DNA of 64,000 nucleotides, from positions 237,789 to 301,788 of the forward strand of contig NZ_JACHXP010000003.1 in the NCBI RefSeq assembly GCF_014192215.1, written 5' to 3'. Below, one piece after another: positions 1 to 9,227 of the stretch (position 1 is its first letter; each line of letters begins with the position of its first letter). The DNA comes from Halomonas cerina (lineage in GTDB: Bacteria; Pseudomonadota; Gammaproteobacteria; Pseudomonadales; Halomonadaceae). Made by a program: the position numbers and the translations under genes. The notes under the pieces were generated by a model. That model saw only the letters and a list, made by a program, of their open reading frames with translations. It ran no database searches and had not been told where the DNA came from.

Positions 1-506
1 CCTATCCCGAGGCCTTCGCCGAGGCGGCGACGCACCTGGATCTGGTGCTGGGCATGCTCAACACGGGGCTGCTCGTCACCAGCAGCCTGTTCATGGCGCT
101 GTCCGAGCGGGCCGTCGGTGCCGATCGCAAGCGGCTGACGCTGCTCTTCCTGCTTATCACGATCGGCATGGGGGCCGTCTTCCTGGGCATCAAGGGCTAC
201 GAGTGGCACCACGAGTACAGCCAAGGGTTGATGCCGATCCTCGGGCTGGAGTTCGTGTATTCGGGGCAGCACGCCGATCGGGCACAGCTGTTCTTCAATT
301 TCTACTATGCCATGACAGGCCTGCATGCCATGCATATGGGCGTAGGCATGATTTGGCTGATGGTGATGGTGGTCTTCACGCTACGCTGGCGGGATCCCCC
401 CAGGCTGAGGCGGCAGTTCCAGATCAGTGGCCTTTACTGGGCCTTTGTCGATGTGATGTGGATCTTCATCTTTACCCTGCTGTACCTGTTACGTGCCTCG
501 TCGTGA
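1..506 (+). CDS. Heme-copper oxidase subunit III family protein (5' end cut by window)
   Basis: The reading frame is open from position 3, so the start lies upstream of the window. The visible 167 residues contain four to five hydrophobic segments and the subunit III hallmarks: a GYEWHHE segment, FFNFYYAMTGLHAMHM (the histidine-rich helix typical of COX3) and a C-terminal YWAFVDVMWIFIF helix. Subunit III is a membrane protein without redox centres that stabilises the oxidase core. The next gene, 26 bp downstream, is a subunit IV-like protein, so this is the tail of an oxidase operon. It could be part of an aa3-type cytochrome oxidase or a norE-like accessory of nitric oxide reductase; the core subunits that would decide this lie outside the window. 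Confidence 0.88.
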   Translation, partial: YPEAFAEAATHLDLVLGMLNTGLLVTSSLFMALSERAVGADRKRLTLLFLLITIGMGAVFLGIKGYEWHHEYSQGLMPILGLEFVYSGQHADRAQLFFNFYYAMTGLHAMHMGVGMIWLMVMVVFTLRWRDPPRLRRQFQISGLYWAFVDVMWIFIFTLLYLLRASS

Positions 507-532
507 CACACGCTATATCGCAGAGGTGGTGA

Positions 533-832
533 ATGAAGGATGTCAAGGCGCCGATTCTTGCCTGGCTGGCCTATCTTGTGGTGCTGGGCGCCAGTATCAC
601 GGTGACCCGGTGGGCCCCGGGAACGCTGGGCCATGTGTTCAACCTGCTGTGTGCCCTGGTGATGGCGTCGTTGGTCATGGTGTTCTTCATGGGGCTTCGC
701 TCCGCGGACAATCTATTGCGTGTTTTTGCGCTGGCTACCCTCATGTGGCTGGCCATCATGCTGGGCTTGACCATGATGGACTATGTCTATCGTGAGATCG
801 GCAGTTCGGCGATGCTTTCGGCCATTGCCTGA
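533..832 (+). CDS. Cytochrome c oxidase subunit IV-like small membrane protein
   Basis: This 99-residue protein has three predicted membrane helices (about residues 8-24, 33-53 and 62-82) and little else. Its size, helix count and place directly behind a subunit III gene match the prokaryotic COX4 / NorF-like family, which assists assembly or stability of heme-copper oxidases. The ATG at 533 follows a GGTGG purine stretch. It is probably cotranscribed with the upstream gene. A norF-type role is the main alternative. Confidence 0.75.
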   Translation: MKDVKAPILAWLAYLVVLGASITVTRWAPGTLGHVFNLLCALVMASLVMVFFMGLRSADNLLRVFALATLMWLAIMLGLTMMDYVYREIGSSAMLSAIA

Positions 833-966
833 CAAGAGGGCGGCATCGTTTTATCCAGGCGGTGGAGCGTCGCGCCCCGACGCCTGCCAGGGCGTGTCCC
901 ACACGGCGAGGAGCGCGTCCCGCGAGTGGCTTGCGGTATGCTGGAGGCCTCGGCAACGGAGGGCAC

Positions 967-1890
967 ATGTCTCACGATCACGGCCATCACCACGCTCATG
1001 CTCACGGCCACGACAGCCAGCGGCGGCTGGCCTGGGCACTCCTGCTCACCGGCGGCTTCATGGTCGCCGAGGTGGTGGGGGGCATCCTCTCCGGGTCGCT
1101 GGCCCTGCTGGCCGATGCCGGCCACATGCTCACCGACACCGCTGCCCTGGCGCTGGCCTGGTTCGCCGCGCGCATCAGCTGCCGGCCGGCGGACGACAAG
1201 CGCACTTACGGCTATCACCGGGTACAGATCCTCGCGGCCTTCGTCAATGGCCTGACGCTGATCGCCATCGTCGCCTGGATCGTGGTCGAGGCGATCCGTC
1301 GACTGCTCTCGCCGGTGGCGGTGCTGGGCACCCCCATGCTGGTCATCGCGGTCCTGGGCCTGGTGGTCAACGTGGTGGTGTTCGTCATCCTGCACCTGGG
1401 GGATCGGGACAACCTCAATATCCGCGGTGCGGCGCTGCACGTACTAGGGGATCTGCTGGGCTCGGTGGCGGCGATCGTTGCCGCCGGGGTGATCCTGACC
1501 ACTGGCTGGATGCCGATCGATCCCCTGCTGTCCTTGCTGGTGGCGGCGCTGATCCTGCGCAGTGCCTGGAAGCTGACCCGGGAGTCGGGGCATATCCTGC
1601 TGGAGGGGGCCCCGAAGGAACTCGACGTAGCGCATATCGCCCGCGAGGTGCCGGCGCGCCTGCCGGCGGTCCGGGACGTGCATCATGTGCACGCCTGGTC
1701 GCTGACCCCGGCCCGGCACCTGCTATCGCTGCATGCGACCCTCGAGGAAGGGGCCGACCGGGAGGCGACGCTGGTGGCCATCAAGGCGGTGCTGGCCGAG
1801 GAGTTCGGCGTCGAGCACGCCACGATTCAGCTCGAGCGCCGTGACGGCTGTGTCGACGAGCCCGACCCGGGCACGGGCCGCCGGGACTGA
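967..1890 (+). CDS. Cation diffusion facilitator zinc/cadmium exporter (CzcD/ZitB-like)
   Basis: A 307-residue inner-membrane antiporter that exports divalent cations, most likely Zn2+, in exchange for protons. The N-terminus is a histidine-rich metal-binding stretch (MSHDHGHHHAHAHGHD, residues 1-16). It is followed by about six membrane helices with the two paired metal-site motifs of the family, HMLTD in helix 2 and HVLGD in helix 5. A cytoplasmic ferredoxin-like domain with VRDVHHVHAW follows. An earlier in-frame start at 862 exists, but the ATG at 967 has GGAGGGCAC just upstream and begins exactly at the His-rich segment, so it is preferred. The gene converges on the sensor kinase gene with only 15 bp between stops. 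Confidence 0.92.
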   Translation: MSHDHGHHHAHAHGHDSQRRLAWALLLTGGFMVAEVVGGILSGSLALLADAGHMLTDTAALALAWFAARISCRPADDKRTYGYHRVQILAAFVNGLTLIAIVAWIVVEAIRRLLSPVAVLGTPMLVIAVLGLVVNVVVFVILHLGDRDNLNIRGAALHVLGDLLGSVAAIVAAGVILTTGWMPIDPLLSLLVAALILRSAWKLTRESGHILLEGAPKELDVAHIAREVPARLPAVRDVHHVHAWSLTPARHLLSLHATLEEGADREATLVAIKAVLAEEFGVEHATIQLERRDGCVDEPDPGTGRRD

Positions 1891-1905
1891 GCCGTGTTCG
1901 CCGCG

Positions 1906-3258
1906 TCAGTCGGCGGGCTGGAAGGGGTGGTCGGGCAGCCAGATGCGCACCGCCAGGCCGCCGAGGCGCGCGCGTCCGAGGTCCAGTCGACCGCCATTGA
2001 GCTTCACCAGGTCGGCGACGATGGCCAGACCCAGGCCGCTGCCGGAGCGCTGCTCGTTGAGCCGGGCGCCGCGGGCCAGGGCGGCCTGACGCTGGGTGTC
2101 GTCCATGCCGGGGCCATCATCCTCGATGGCCAGCCAGGTACCCCCCGCGTCGCTGCCGCCACTGAGTGACACCCGGCTCCCGGCCCAGCGCAGGGCGTTG
2201 TCCAGCAGGTTGCCGGCCAGCTCCTGAAGGTCCTGCGGGTCCATGCGCACGCGCAGCTCACTCGGCAGGCTGTGGGTGAGCGCGATGGCGCGTCGCTCGG
2301 CCAGGCGTCCCAGTCCCTCAAGTATCGGGGCCAGGGCCGAGGCGACGGCGATCCGCGGCGCCAGGCTGGCGTCCCCGGCGGCCGAGGCGCGGGCCAGGTG
2401 ATGGTCTACTGCCGCATTGATGCGCGTCAGTTCGTCACGGATACGCATGCGCCGCGGCTCGTCGATGCCATCCGCCAGGGTGGTCAGCACACTGACCGGG
2501 GTCTTCAGCGCATGGGCCAGGTTGCCCGCGGCGTGACGCGCATGCGCCATCAGTCGTCGGTCGCGGGCCAGTACCCCGTTCATGGCCCGGGCCAGGCGAG
2601 CGAGTTCCGGCGGCAGGCGAGTGTCAAGCCGTTCGGCATCACCGTTCTCCACACGTTGCAGGTCGTCCTGCAACTGCCGCATCGGGGCCAGGCCCCAGCG
2701 AACCTGCAGGGCCAGGGTGGCCAGCAGCAGCAGCCCCAGGCCGGCCAGGAAGAGCGTGACCAGGCGGGTAAAGCGGGCGAGTTCCGCGTCCAGGGTTTTC
2801 CGGGAGACCGCGACGCTGACATGCAGTGGGTCGTCCAGCGGGGCCAGTCGGATATCGCGCTCGATGACGCGCAGCGGCGTCCCGCGGGGACCTGCCAGGT
2901 CACGGATCATCACCTGGCGGTGGGAGCGGGTCGGCAGACGCTGGTCCCACAGCGAGCGGGAGGTCAGGGTGCGCTCGCCGCCGTCGCTGATCTGCCAGTA
3001 CCAGCCGGAGAAGACTCGCTCGAAACGTGGGTCGCCCAGGGAGCGTTCATGGATCAGCCGTTGCGCCGCGGGATCCCAGGCGAGTCCTGCGATCACCACG
3101 TTGAGCAGGGCCGTCAGGCGCTCGTCGAAGGCACCGGTGGCGGTGGTGCGAAAATGGTGAGAAAGCCCCGCGCCGGCCAAGGGCAAGGCGAGCACGAGGA
3201 TCAGCAGGGACGCCAGCATCAGGCGACTGGCCAGCGACGGTTGCCGCAGTCGACTCAT
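1906..3258 (-). CDS. Sensor histidine kinase (QseC/PhoQ-like)
   Basis: A 450-residue membrane sensor kinase with TM1 about residues 11-31, a periplasmic sensor region of about 130 residues and TM2 about 165-187. A HAMP-like linker follows. The dimerisation/phospho-acceptor segment NLAHALKTP has the phosphorylated His near residue 249. The ATP-binding domain has N box NLLDNALRWA, G1 DDGPGM and G2 GSGLGLAI. All catalytic boxes look intact. Its start overlaps the stop of the response-regulator gene by four bases (ATGA), the usual regulator-kinase pairing. Because the partner regulator is truncated (see 3255-3905), this kinase may have no functional cognate. The sensed signal cannot be told from sequence. 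Confidence 0.9.
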   Translation of the reverse strand: MSRLRQPSLASRLMLASLLILVLALPLAGAGLSHHFRTTATGAFDERLTALLNVVIAGLAWDPAAQRLIHERSLGDPRFERVFSGWYWQISDGGERTLTSRSLWDQRLPTRSHRQVMIRDLAGPRGTPLRVIERDIRLAPLDDPLHVSVAVSRKTLDAELARFTRLVTLFLAGLGLLLLATLALQVRWGLAPMRQLQDDLQRVENGDAERLDTRLPPELARLARAMNGVLARDRRLMAHARHAAGNLAHALKTPVSVLTTLADGIDEPRRMRIRDELTRINAAVDHHLARASAAGDASLAPRIAVASALAPILEGLGRLAERRAIALTHSLPSELRVRMDPQDLQELAGNLLDNALRWAGSRVSLSGGSDAGGTWLAIEDDGPGMDDTQRQAALARGARLNEQRSGSGLGLAIVADLVKLNGGRLDLGRARLGGLAVRIWLPDHPFQPAD

Positions 3259-3905
3259 GGCGTCTCGTCGCCTCCGACGAGGCGATACCCCTGGCCACGG
3301 TGGGTCTGGATGCGCCAGGCGCCCAGCTTGCGGCGCAGCCGGCTGATCTGGACGTCGATAACATTGGAGTCCGGCTCGTGGTCGCGATCGTAGACATGCT
3401 CGGCGAGCTCGCTGCGGCTCACCACCCGCGGGGCGGCGTGGGCCAGGTAGGCCAGCAAGCGCGATTCCTGGGCAGTTAGACTCACCGGGCGGGCGGCCAG
3501 GGTGACGCTACCGGTGTGGGTGTCGAAGGACATCTCGCCGATCCTCAGCACCGGGTGGGCATGGCCGTGGCTGCGCCGCACCAGGGCGCGCAGCCGGAAC
3601 AGCACCTCGGCGGTCTCGAAAGGCTTGGTGACGTAATCGTCGGCCCCGACCGAGAAGCCGGCGGCCTTATCGGCCCAGCGGGTGCGGGCGGTGAGCACCA
3701 GTACCGGCGTGTCGATGGCGTCCTCGCGCCATTGGGCGAGCCAACGGCTGCCGTCGCCGTCGGGCAGGCCCAGATCGAGGATCACCGCGTCGTAGGCCTC
3801 GGTGCGCACCAGGAAGTCGGCCTCGCCGCCGGTGGTGGCGGTCTCCAGCAGCACGCCGGCGTCACCCAGGGCCTCTTGCAGCGCCTCGGCCAGCGCTCGG
3901 CCAGG
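3255..3905 (-). pseudogene. Truncated OmpR/PhoB-family response regulator (N-terminus deleted)
   Basis: Homology starts abruptly at ALAEALQEAL, about eleven residues into a normal receiver domain. The first beta strand and the two acidic Mg-binding residues (usual LLVEDD) are missing. What follows is good: phospho-acceptor VILDLGLPDGDG, VLTART, the conserved Lys in YVTKPF, and a full winged-helix DNA-binding domain ending in RGQGYRLV. Upstream DNA in this frame is meaningless, because it is the coding sequence of a cytochrome b561 read in another frame. No start codon with a ribosome site lies at the homology boundary. Translation is coupled to the kinase gene by an ATGA overlap. It is probably inactive as a regulator; an assembly error is the alternative. 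Confidence 0.82.
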
Positions 3906-4117
3906 CGTCCGCGATTGACGGCGCGCCAGGCCAAGCGGAAGGCGAGCAGGGCCAGCAGCGCCAACCCGATGCTTTGGTGCAGGTCCATCGCGGCGGCCTC
4001 GCCGAGGCCCTCCATCCACCAGTCGCTGCCCAGCATCAGCAGCACCAGCAGGGCCATGGACCAGTGGAGGGCGCGGGAGACGGGGCCGTAGCGGTGTTCG
4101 GTATCGAGCCAGTTCAT
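3890..4117 (-). pseudogene. 5' fragment of a cytochrome b561 gene, fused out of frame to the response regulator
   Basis: Reading from the ATG at 4117 gives MNWLDTEHRYGPVSRALHW, then two membrane helices. This is the start of a b561-type di-heme membrane cytochrome (about 180 residues normally, first haem-ligand His in RALHW). The start is well supported: GAAGAGGAG lies 8 bases upstream. After about 70 residues (near WRAVNRGRLAE) similarity stops and the frame runs through the response-regulator DNA out of frame to a stop at 3782. The join lies in two near-tandem copies of CTGGCCGAG (minus strand; plus coordinates 3885-3893 and 3896-3904), which suggests deletion between short direct repeats. 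Confidence 0.8.
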
Positions 4118-4210
4118 CAGGATCACTCCTCTTCGGTGGGGACAGGATCCTTCTACACCACGGCACCTTACGGGAGCCTGAACGTCCCGTTCATCCCGGC
4201 GTCATCTTCG

Positions 4211-5845
4211 TTACACGAGCTTGCTCTCGCGCAGCCGGATCAGTGTCTCCGGGGGCGCGAAGCGGTCCGGGTCAGCCAGGTCCCAGTAGTCGCGGAACAC
4301 CGCATGGTGCGATGCACAGCCCTGAAGCAGGGCATTGGGCGCCAGGAAGTCGTAGAGCGTATCGAAGCTTTTCACTTCATGGCGCGAGACGCGATGCATC
4401 ACGTGCTCGGGGCCGAGCTCTCGCGGGTGGGTGAGGCCGGCGGCGGCCAGCATCTCGGCCAGCGCCCGGCGGGTACTGGCCTGGTAGCGCTGGACGCGCT
4501 CGGCCTTGAGGGGGATATCCAGCCGATCGCCTCGCCACCGGTCCTGGGTGGCCACGCCGCTGGGGCAGCGGTCGGTATGACAGCTCTGGGCCTGGATGCA
4601 GCCCAGGGCGAACATGAAGCCGCGGGCCGCGTTGCACCAGTCGGCGCCCAGGGCCAGGGTGCGGGCGATGTCGAAGGCGCCGATCACCTTGCCGGCGGCA
4701 CCGATGCGCACCCGCTCGCGAAGCCCGGTGCCCACCAGGGTGTTGTGGACCAGCAGCAAGGCGTCGGTGAGCGGCATGCCCAGGCGGTTGACGAACTCCA
4801 GGGGGGCGGCGCCGGTGCCGCCTTCGCCGCCGTCCACCACTATGAAGTCAGGATGCTCGCCCTCCTCGTGCATCGCCTTGACCAGGCCGAACCATTCCCA
4901 GGGGTGGCCGATGGCCAGCTTGATGCCCACCGGCTTGCCCCCGGATAGCTCGCTCAGCCGCCGGATAAAGCCGATCAGCTCCCGGGGCGTGGCGAAGGCG
5001 CTGTGCGCCGCCGGCGAGATCACGTCGCGGCCTTCGGGTACGTTGCGGATCCGGGCGATCTCGGCGGTGACCTTGGCCCCGGGCAGGATGCCGCCATGGC
5101 CCGGCTTGGCACCTTGAGAGAGCTTGATCTCGATCATTCTCACCGCGTCCCGGGTTGCCTGCTCGGCAAAGCGGGCGGGGTCGAAGCGACCCGCACCGTC
5201 GCGGCAGCCGAAGTAGCCCGAGCCGATTTCCCACACCAGGTCGCCACCGCGGCAATGGTAGGGGGAGATCCCGCCCTCGCCGGTGTCGTGGTAGAAGCCG
5301 CCGCGCCGGGCCCCATCGTTCAGCGCGCTGATGGCATGCGGCGAGAGCGCGCCGAAGCTCATCGCCGAGATGTTGAACACGCTGACGGCATAGGGTCTGG
5401 GTCGGCCGGCACCGACGAGCACCCGGAAGTCGTCGTCCTCGATATGCGCCGGTGCCAGGGAATGGTTGATCCATTCGTAGCCGGTGGCCTGCATGTCACG
5501 CAGCGAGCCGAACGGCTTCTTGTCGATCGTGGCCTTGGCACGCCGGTAGACCAGGCTGCGCTGTTCCCGGGAGAACGGCACTTCCTCGGTATCGCGCTGG
5601 ATGAAGTATTGGCGGATCTCGGGGCCGAAGGACTCCAGCAGGTAGCGGAAATGGGCGGTGATCGGGTAGTTGCGGCTCACGGTGTGGCGGCGCTGGAGGA
5701 GGTCCCGGGTGCCCAGGGTGGCGAGCCCGCCGAAGGCCAGCACGCCCCAGGCCCAGACAGGACTCGCGGCCAGTCCAGCGAGACTGCCGACCAGGCCCAG
5801 CAGGCTGAGTGCGTAGGCGCTGTAGCGCAGAGGGAGTGCAGGCAT
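4211..5845 (-). CDS. FMN-binding glutamate synthase family protein
   Basis: A 544-residue protein with two N-terminal membrane helices (about residues 8-45) followed by an FMN-binding barrel like the synthase domain of glutamate synthase. Supporting segments are ISAMSFGALS, a flavin-site VDGGEGGTGAAP and a cysteine cluster GCIQAQSCHTDRCP that fits a 3Fe-4S site. It lacks the glutamine amidotransferase domain of GltB, so it belongs to the stand-alone GltB2-like group, whose physiological substrate is not settled. A start nine codons earlier exists at 5872, but the ATG at 5845 has AGGA seven bases upstream and is preferred. It stands alone and is not next to gltD. Confidence 0.85.
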   Translation of the reverse strand: MPALPLRYSAYALSLLGLVGSLAGLAASPVWAWGVLAFGGLATLGTRDLLQRRHTVSRNYPITAHFRYLLESFGPEIRQYFIQRDTEEVPFSREQRSLVYRRAKATIDKKPFGSLRDMQATGYEWINHSLAPAHIEDDDFRVLVGAGRPRPYAVSVFNISAMSFGALSPHAISALNDGARRGGFYHDTGEGGISPYHCRGGDLVWEIGSGYFGCRDGAGRFDPARFAEQATRDAVRMIEIKLSQGAKPGHGGILPGAKVTAEIARIRNVPEGRDVISPAAHSAFATPRELIGFIRRLSELSGGKPVGIKLAIGHPWEWFGLVKAMHEEGEHPDFIVVDGGEGGTGAAPLEFVNRLGMPLTDALLLVHNTLVGTGLRERVRIGAAGKVIGAFDIARTLALGADWCNAARGFMFALGCIQAQSCHTDRCPSGVATQDRWRGDRLDIPLKAERVQRYQASTRRALAEMLAAAGLTHPRELGPEHVMHRVSRHEVKSFDTLYDFLAPNALLQGCASHHAVFRDYWDLADPDRFAPPETLIRLRESKLV

Positions 5846-6270
5846 GGAGCGTTCCTGGCGGTGAGGCGACATATTTCATCATGCTGCCGGCGGTCAGGCT
5901 GTCAATCGGCTCTTTCTCACTAGGCCATGCAACAGGCGATGGTGGGCGAAGCCAAGGGGGTGGTGATCCACGTGGTGCCGAGCTTCAAGCGCCCGCGCAG
6001 CATGCTGTGCAGGGCTCTGCCGGTCCTGCATGATGGAGCCTTGGCTGATCAGAGATATAAAGGAATTTTATATATTAATTCAGGATTTCACAATTGATCC
6101 AGATGGTCACGGCGCTAGTCTGGCTTGGTGACTCCCGCCTCTGACCGGCAAAGGCGAGGGCCGGTGTTGCAGGACAACAAGGCATCCTTAAGTACGGCTA
6201 GCCTCTTGCCTTATATCAATGTGAAAATGCCTCCCGGTGCATTAACCTAGCTAAGAGGGTCATGCAGTTA
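5846..6270. other. Intergenic region with AT-rich promoter DNA
   Basis: About 425 bases between divergent genes. Around 6040-6100 the sequence becomes strongly AT-rich (AAAGGAATTTTATATATTAA), and TTATATCAATGTGAAAATG follows at about 6211-6229; both are plausible promoter elements for the GMC oxidoreductase gene. A short stretch at about 5929-6040 has codon-like base use on the plus strand but no recognisable product. No gene is called. Confidence 0.5.
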
Positions 6271-7938
6271 ATGAGCGTCTTCTCCCCACATCTCCCGCAT
6301 GACTTCGATTACATCATCGTGGGAGCCGGCACCGCCGGCTGCCTGCTGGCCAATCGGCTGAGCGCCGACCCGGCCAACCGGGTGCTGCTGATCGAGGCGG
6401 GGGGGCGCGACAACTACCACTGGATCCATATTCCGGTGGGCTATCTCTACTGCATCGACAATCCGCGCACCGACTGGCGCTTTCGCACCGAGCCGGACAA
6501 GGGCCTCAATGGCCGCTCCTTGATCTATCCCCGCGGCAAGACCCTGGGCGGCTGCTCCAGCATCAATGGGATGCTCTATCTCCGCGGCCAGGCCCGTGAC
6601 TACGATGGTTGGGCCGAGCTCACCGGCGACGACGCCTGGCGCTGGGAGAACTGCCTGCCCGACTTCATGAAGCATGAGGATCACTATCGCCTGGATGAGG
6701 GGGGTGACGCCGACGATACCCACCGCGACTATCACGGCCACGGCGGTGAATGGCGCATCGAGAAGCAGCGCCTGAAATGGCAGGTACTGGATGATTTCGC
6801 CACCGCGGCCGTGGAGGCCGGCATTCCGCGGACCCGCGATTTCAACCGTGGCGACAACGAGGGCGTCGATTACTTCGAGGTCAACCAGCGCTCGGGCTGG
6901 CGCTGGAACACGTCCAAGGCCTTCCTGCGCGGGGTCGAGAAGCGTGACAACCTGACCCTGTGGCATTCCACCCAGGTGCTGGGACTCGAGTTCGACAAAG
7001 GCGAAGGCGGCGAGCCGCACTGCCGCGGCGTGAAGGCCGAGCGGGCTGGCGAGAAGCTCGTGGCGACGGCCAGCCGTGAGGTGATCCTTTCCGCCGGGGC
7101 CATCGGCTCACCGCAGCTTCTGCAGCTCTCGGGGATCGGCCCCGCGGATCTGCTGGCCGAGCATGACATCCCCGTGGTGGCCGAGCTGCCCGGCGTGGGC
7201 GAGAACCTGCAGGACCACCTGCAGATCCGCTCGGTCTACAAGGTGACGGGGGCGAAGACCCTCAACACCATGGCCAACTCCCTGGTGGGCAAGGCCAAGA
7301 TTGGCCTGGAATACGTCCTGAAGCGCTCCGGCCCCATGAGCATGGCGCCGTCCCAGCTGTGTGCCTTCACGCGCAGTTCCGACGACCAGCCACATCCCAA
7401 TCTCGAGTACCACGTCCAGCCGCTGAGCCTGGAGGCCTTCGGCCAGCCATTGCACGACTTCCCGGCGATCACCGCCAGCGTGTGTAACCTCAACCCCACC
7501 AGTCGCGGCACGGTGAGGATCAAGAGCGCCGACCCGCGGCAGGCGCCAGCGATTGCTCCCAACTACCTGAGCACGCCTGAGGATCGTCAGGTCGCCGCCG
7601 ACTCGCTGCGAGTCACGCGGCGCATCGCCGGACAGCCCGCCTTCGCGAAATATTCGCCGGAGGAGTTCAAGCCGGGGCTGGAGTATGAGAGCAACGAGGA
7701 CCTGACGCGTCTGGCCGGTGACATCGGCACGACCATCTTCCACCCGGTGGGCACCGCCAAGATGGGACGCGACGACGACCCCATGGCCGTGGTGGACTCT
7801 CGCCTTCGCGTGCGCGGTATTCAGGGCCTTCGCGTCGTCGATGCCAGCATCATGCCCACCATCACCAGCGGCAATACCAACTCGCCGACCCTGATGATCG
7901 CCGAGAAGGCAGCGGGCTGGATCCTCGACGCCAGGTAA
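6271..7938 (+). CDS. GMC-family FAD-dependent alcohol/choline dehydrogenase-like oxidoreductase
   Basis: A 555-residue flavoprotein of the glucose-methanol-choline family. It shows the N-terminal FAD dinucleotide motif VGAGTAGC, GMC signature 1 around GGCSSINGMLYLRGQ, signature 2 GAIGSPQLLQLSGIGP, and a C-terminal catalytic region with HPVGTAKMG and SGNTNSPT (the His/Asn pair of this family). It probably oxidises an alcohol to an aldehyde and passes electrons to a quinone or dye-like acceptor. Choline is possible, but betB/betI are not adjacent, so the substrate is open. Two starts are possible: ATG 6262 sits only about three bases after GAGGG, while ATG 6271 is about twelve bases away. The later one is used here with modest confidence. 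Confidence 0.9.
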   Translation: MSVFSPHLPHDFDYIIVGAGTAGCLLANRLSADPANRVLLIEAGGRDNYHWIHIPVGYLYCIDNPRTDWRFRTEPDKGLNGRSLIYPRGKTLGGCSSINGMLYLRGQARDYDGWAELTGDDAWRWENCLPDFMKHEDHYRLDEGGDADDTHRDYHGHGGEWRIEKQRLKWQVLDDFATAAVEAGIPRTRDFNRGDNEGVDYFEVNQRSGWRWNTSKAFLRGVEKRDNLTLWHSTQVLGLEFDKGEGGEPHCRGVKAERAGEKLVATASREVILSAGAIGSPQLLQLSGIGPADLLAEHDIPVVAELPGVGENLQDHLQIRSVYKVTGAKTLNTMANSLVGKAKIGLEYVLKRSGPMSMAPSQLCAFTRSSDDQPHPNLEYHVQPLSLEAFGQPLHDFPAITASVCNLNPTSRGTVRIKSADPRQAPAIAPNYLSTPEDRQVAADSLRVTRRIAGQPAFAKYSPEEFKPGLEYESNEDLTRLAGDIGTTIFHPVGTAKMGRDDDPMAVVDSRLRVRGIQGLRVVDASIMPTITSGNTNSPTLMIAEKAAGWILDAR

Positions 7939-8139
7939 TATTGCGGTCATCTAGCGCAAATAGGGTTTGACGTGCGCCCGGAGAGGGCGCATGATGCGTG
8001 CAGTTGGTTGGCAAGTGGAACATCGCAGGCGGTCATCGAAACGCTCATGGCATCGATTTCCCGGTGAAAGTTTCTTGTTTTACCCACTGCAACTCGGGTA
8101 TTTCCCGGCAAATCTCAACGCTATTCGAGGAATTCGATA

Positions 8140-8343
8140 ATGGCTACCGGTACCGTCAAGTGGTTCAACGACACCAAAGGCTTCGGCTTCATCTCTCCGG
8201 ACGACAACGGTGACGACCTGTTCGCTCACTTCTCCGAGATTCAGGCTGACGGCTTCAAGTCCCTGCAGGACGGCCAGAAGGTCTCCTTCGACGTCACTCA
8301 GGGCAAGAAAGGCCTTCAGGCGTCCAACATCAAGGTTATCTGA
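8140..8343 (+). CDS. Cold-shock domain protein (CspA family)
   Basis: A 67-residue single OB-fold protein that binds single-stranded RNA/DNA and acts as an RNA chaperone. Both RNA-binding motifs are intact: RNP1 KGFGFI and RNP2 LFAHF (the usual VFVHF). The protein begins [10 protein letters not shown] as is typical. GAGGA lies 8-12 bases upstream. About 200 bases separate it from the previous gene. That is compatible with the long untranslated leader that controls many csp mRNAs, although no specific fold was identified. A strong terminator follows. Confidence 0.95.
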   Translation: MATGTVKWFNDTKGFGFISPDDNGDDLFAHFSEIQADGFKSLQDGQKVSFDVTQGKKGLQASNIKVI

Positions 8344-8385
8344 TTCTAGATAACGATTGATGAGCTGCCTTTGGGCAGTGGTATC

Positions 8386-8412
8386 GGGGCTCGCGAAAGC
8401 GAGCCCCGTTGC
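8386..8412 (+). terminator. Rho-independent-type hairpin after the cold-shock gene
   Basis: A nine-pair perfect stem, GGGGCTCGC (8386-8394) and GCGAGCCCC (8399-8407), closes a GAAA tetraloop. It is followed by GTTGCGTTG and, a little later, TTTTATATTT. The T tract is broken, but its position 43 bases after the csp stop fits termination. Confidence 0.8.
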
Positions 8413-8553
8413 GTTGTGGGCAGGGTTTTATATTTCTGGTTCATGGCATTGTGCCGGGCATCGAGTCCGGGGGCGATGCCGTTCTGGGGCGGCGGATTCG
8501 CCAGGCGCGATGCTTTGCGCTAGGGTGAGGCTTTTTGCTAGCGGAGAGAGACC

Positions 8554-9222
8554 ATGAGTGGCCCCGGTGAACGGATCCTCGAGCCCCGAAACGGCCAGCC
8601 AGCCGATGCCTGTGTGATCATCCTCCACGGCCTGGGGGCCGATGGGCGCGATTTCGAGCCGCTGGTGCCGGCGCTGTCGCTGCCGGCCGATGCCGCGGTA
8701 CGCTTTATCCTGCCCCATGCGCCGCGCCTGCCGGTGACCATCAACGGCGGCATGGTCATGCCGGCCTGGTACGATATCCAGGAGATGAACCTTGATCGCC
8801 AGGTCGACGAAGCCCAGCTCAAGGCCTCCGCCAAGCGTATCCAGGAACTGATGGACGCCCAGGTCGACCAGGGCATTGTCGCCGAGCGGATTATTCTGGC
8901 CGGCTTTTCCCAGGGCGGCGCCGTGGCCTATCAGGCGGCGCTCAGCTATCCCCGCCGCCTCGGGGGGCTGCTGGCCCTGTCCACCTACTTCGCGACCGCC
9001 GACAGCCTCGACCCCGCTGCGGCCAACCGCGACCTGCCCATCGAGGTCCATCACGGCAGCTTCGATCCGGTGGTCCCTGAGGCGCTGGGCCGAGCCGGCT
9101 ACGAGCGCCTGCTGGCCATGGGCTATCCGGCCCACTACCGCCGCTATCCCATGGCTCATGCCGTCTGCCCCCAGCAGGTGGCGGACATCGGCCGCTGGCT
9201 GAGCGAACGGCTGACCCGCTGA
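8554..9222 (+). CDS. Alpha/beta-hydrolase carboxylesterase (phospholipase/carboxylesterase family)
   Basis: A 222-residue cytoplasmic serine hydrolase of the YpfH / acyl-protein-thioesterase-like family. The oxyanion segment LHGLGADG is near residue 26. The nucleophile elbow GFSQGG has its Ser near residue 117, the acid is in HGSFDPVV, and the catalytic His is in MAHAVC (commonly HSVC, so a slight variant). The purine run GCGGAGAGAG lies upstream of the ATG. It probably hydrolyses short acyl esters; the natural substrate cannot be inferred. Its stop is immediately followed by a scrap of a trpB gene. Confidence 0.9.
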   Translation: MSGPGERILEPRNGQPADACVIILHGLGADGRDFEPLVPALSLPADAAVRFILPHAPRLPVTINGGMVMPAWYDIQEMNLDRQVDEAQLKASAKRIQELMDAQVDQGIVAERIILAGFSQGGAVAYQAALSYPRRLGGLLALSTYFATADSLDPAAANRDLPIEVHHGSFDPVVPEALGRAGYERLLAMGYPAHYRRYPMAHAVCPQQVADIGRWLSERLTR

Positions 9223-9227
9223 ACGGC

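Noticed and set aside
5929..6040. Codon-like stretch starting MQQAMVGEAKGVVIHVVPSF
   Set aside because: Too short and not recognisable as any family, with no ribosome site at its ATG; noted only as a possible relic.
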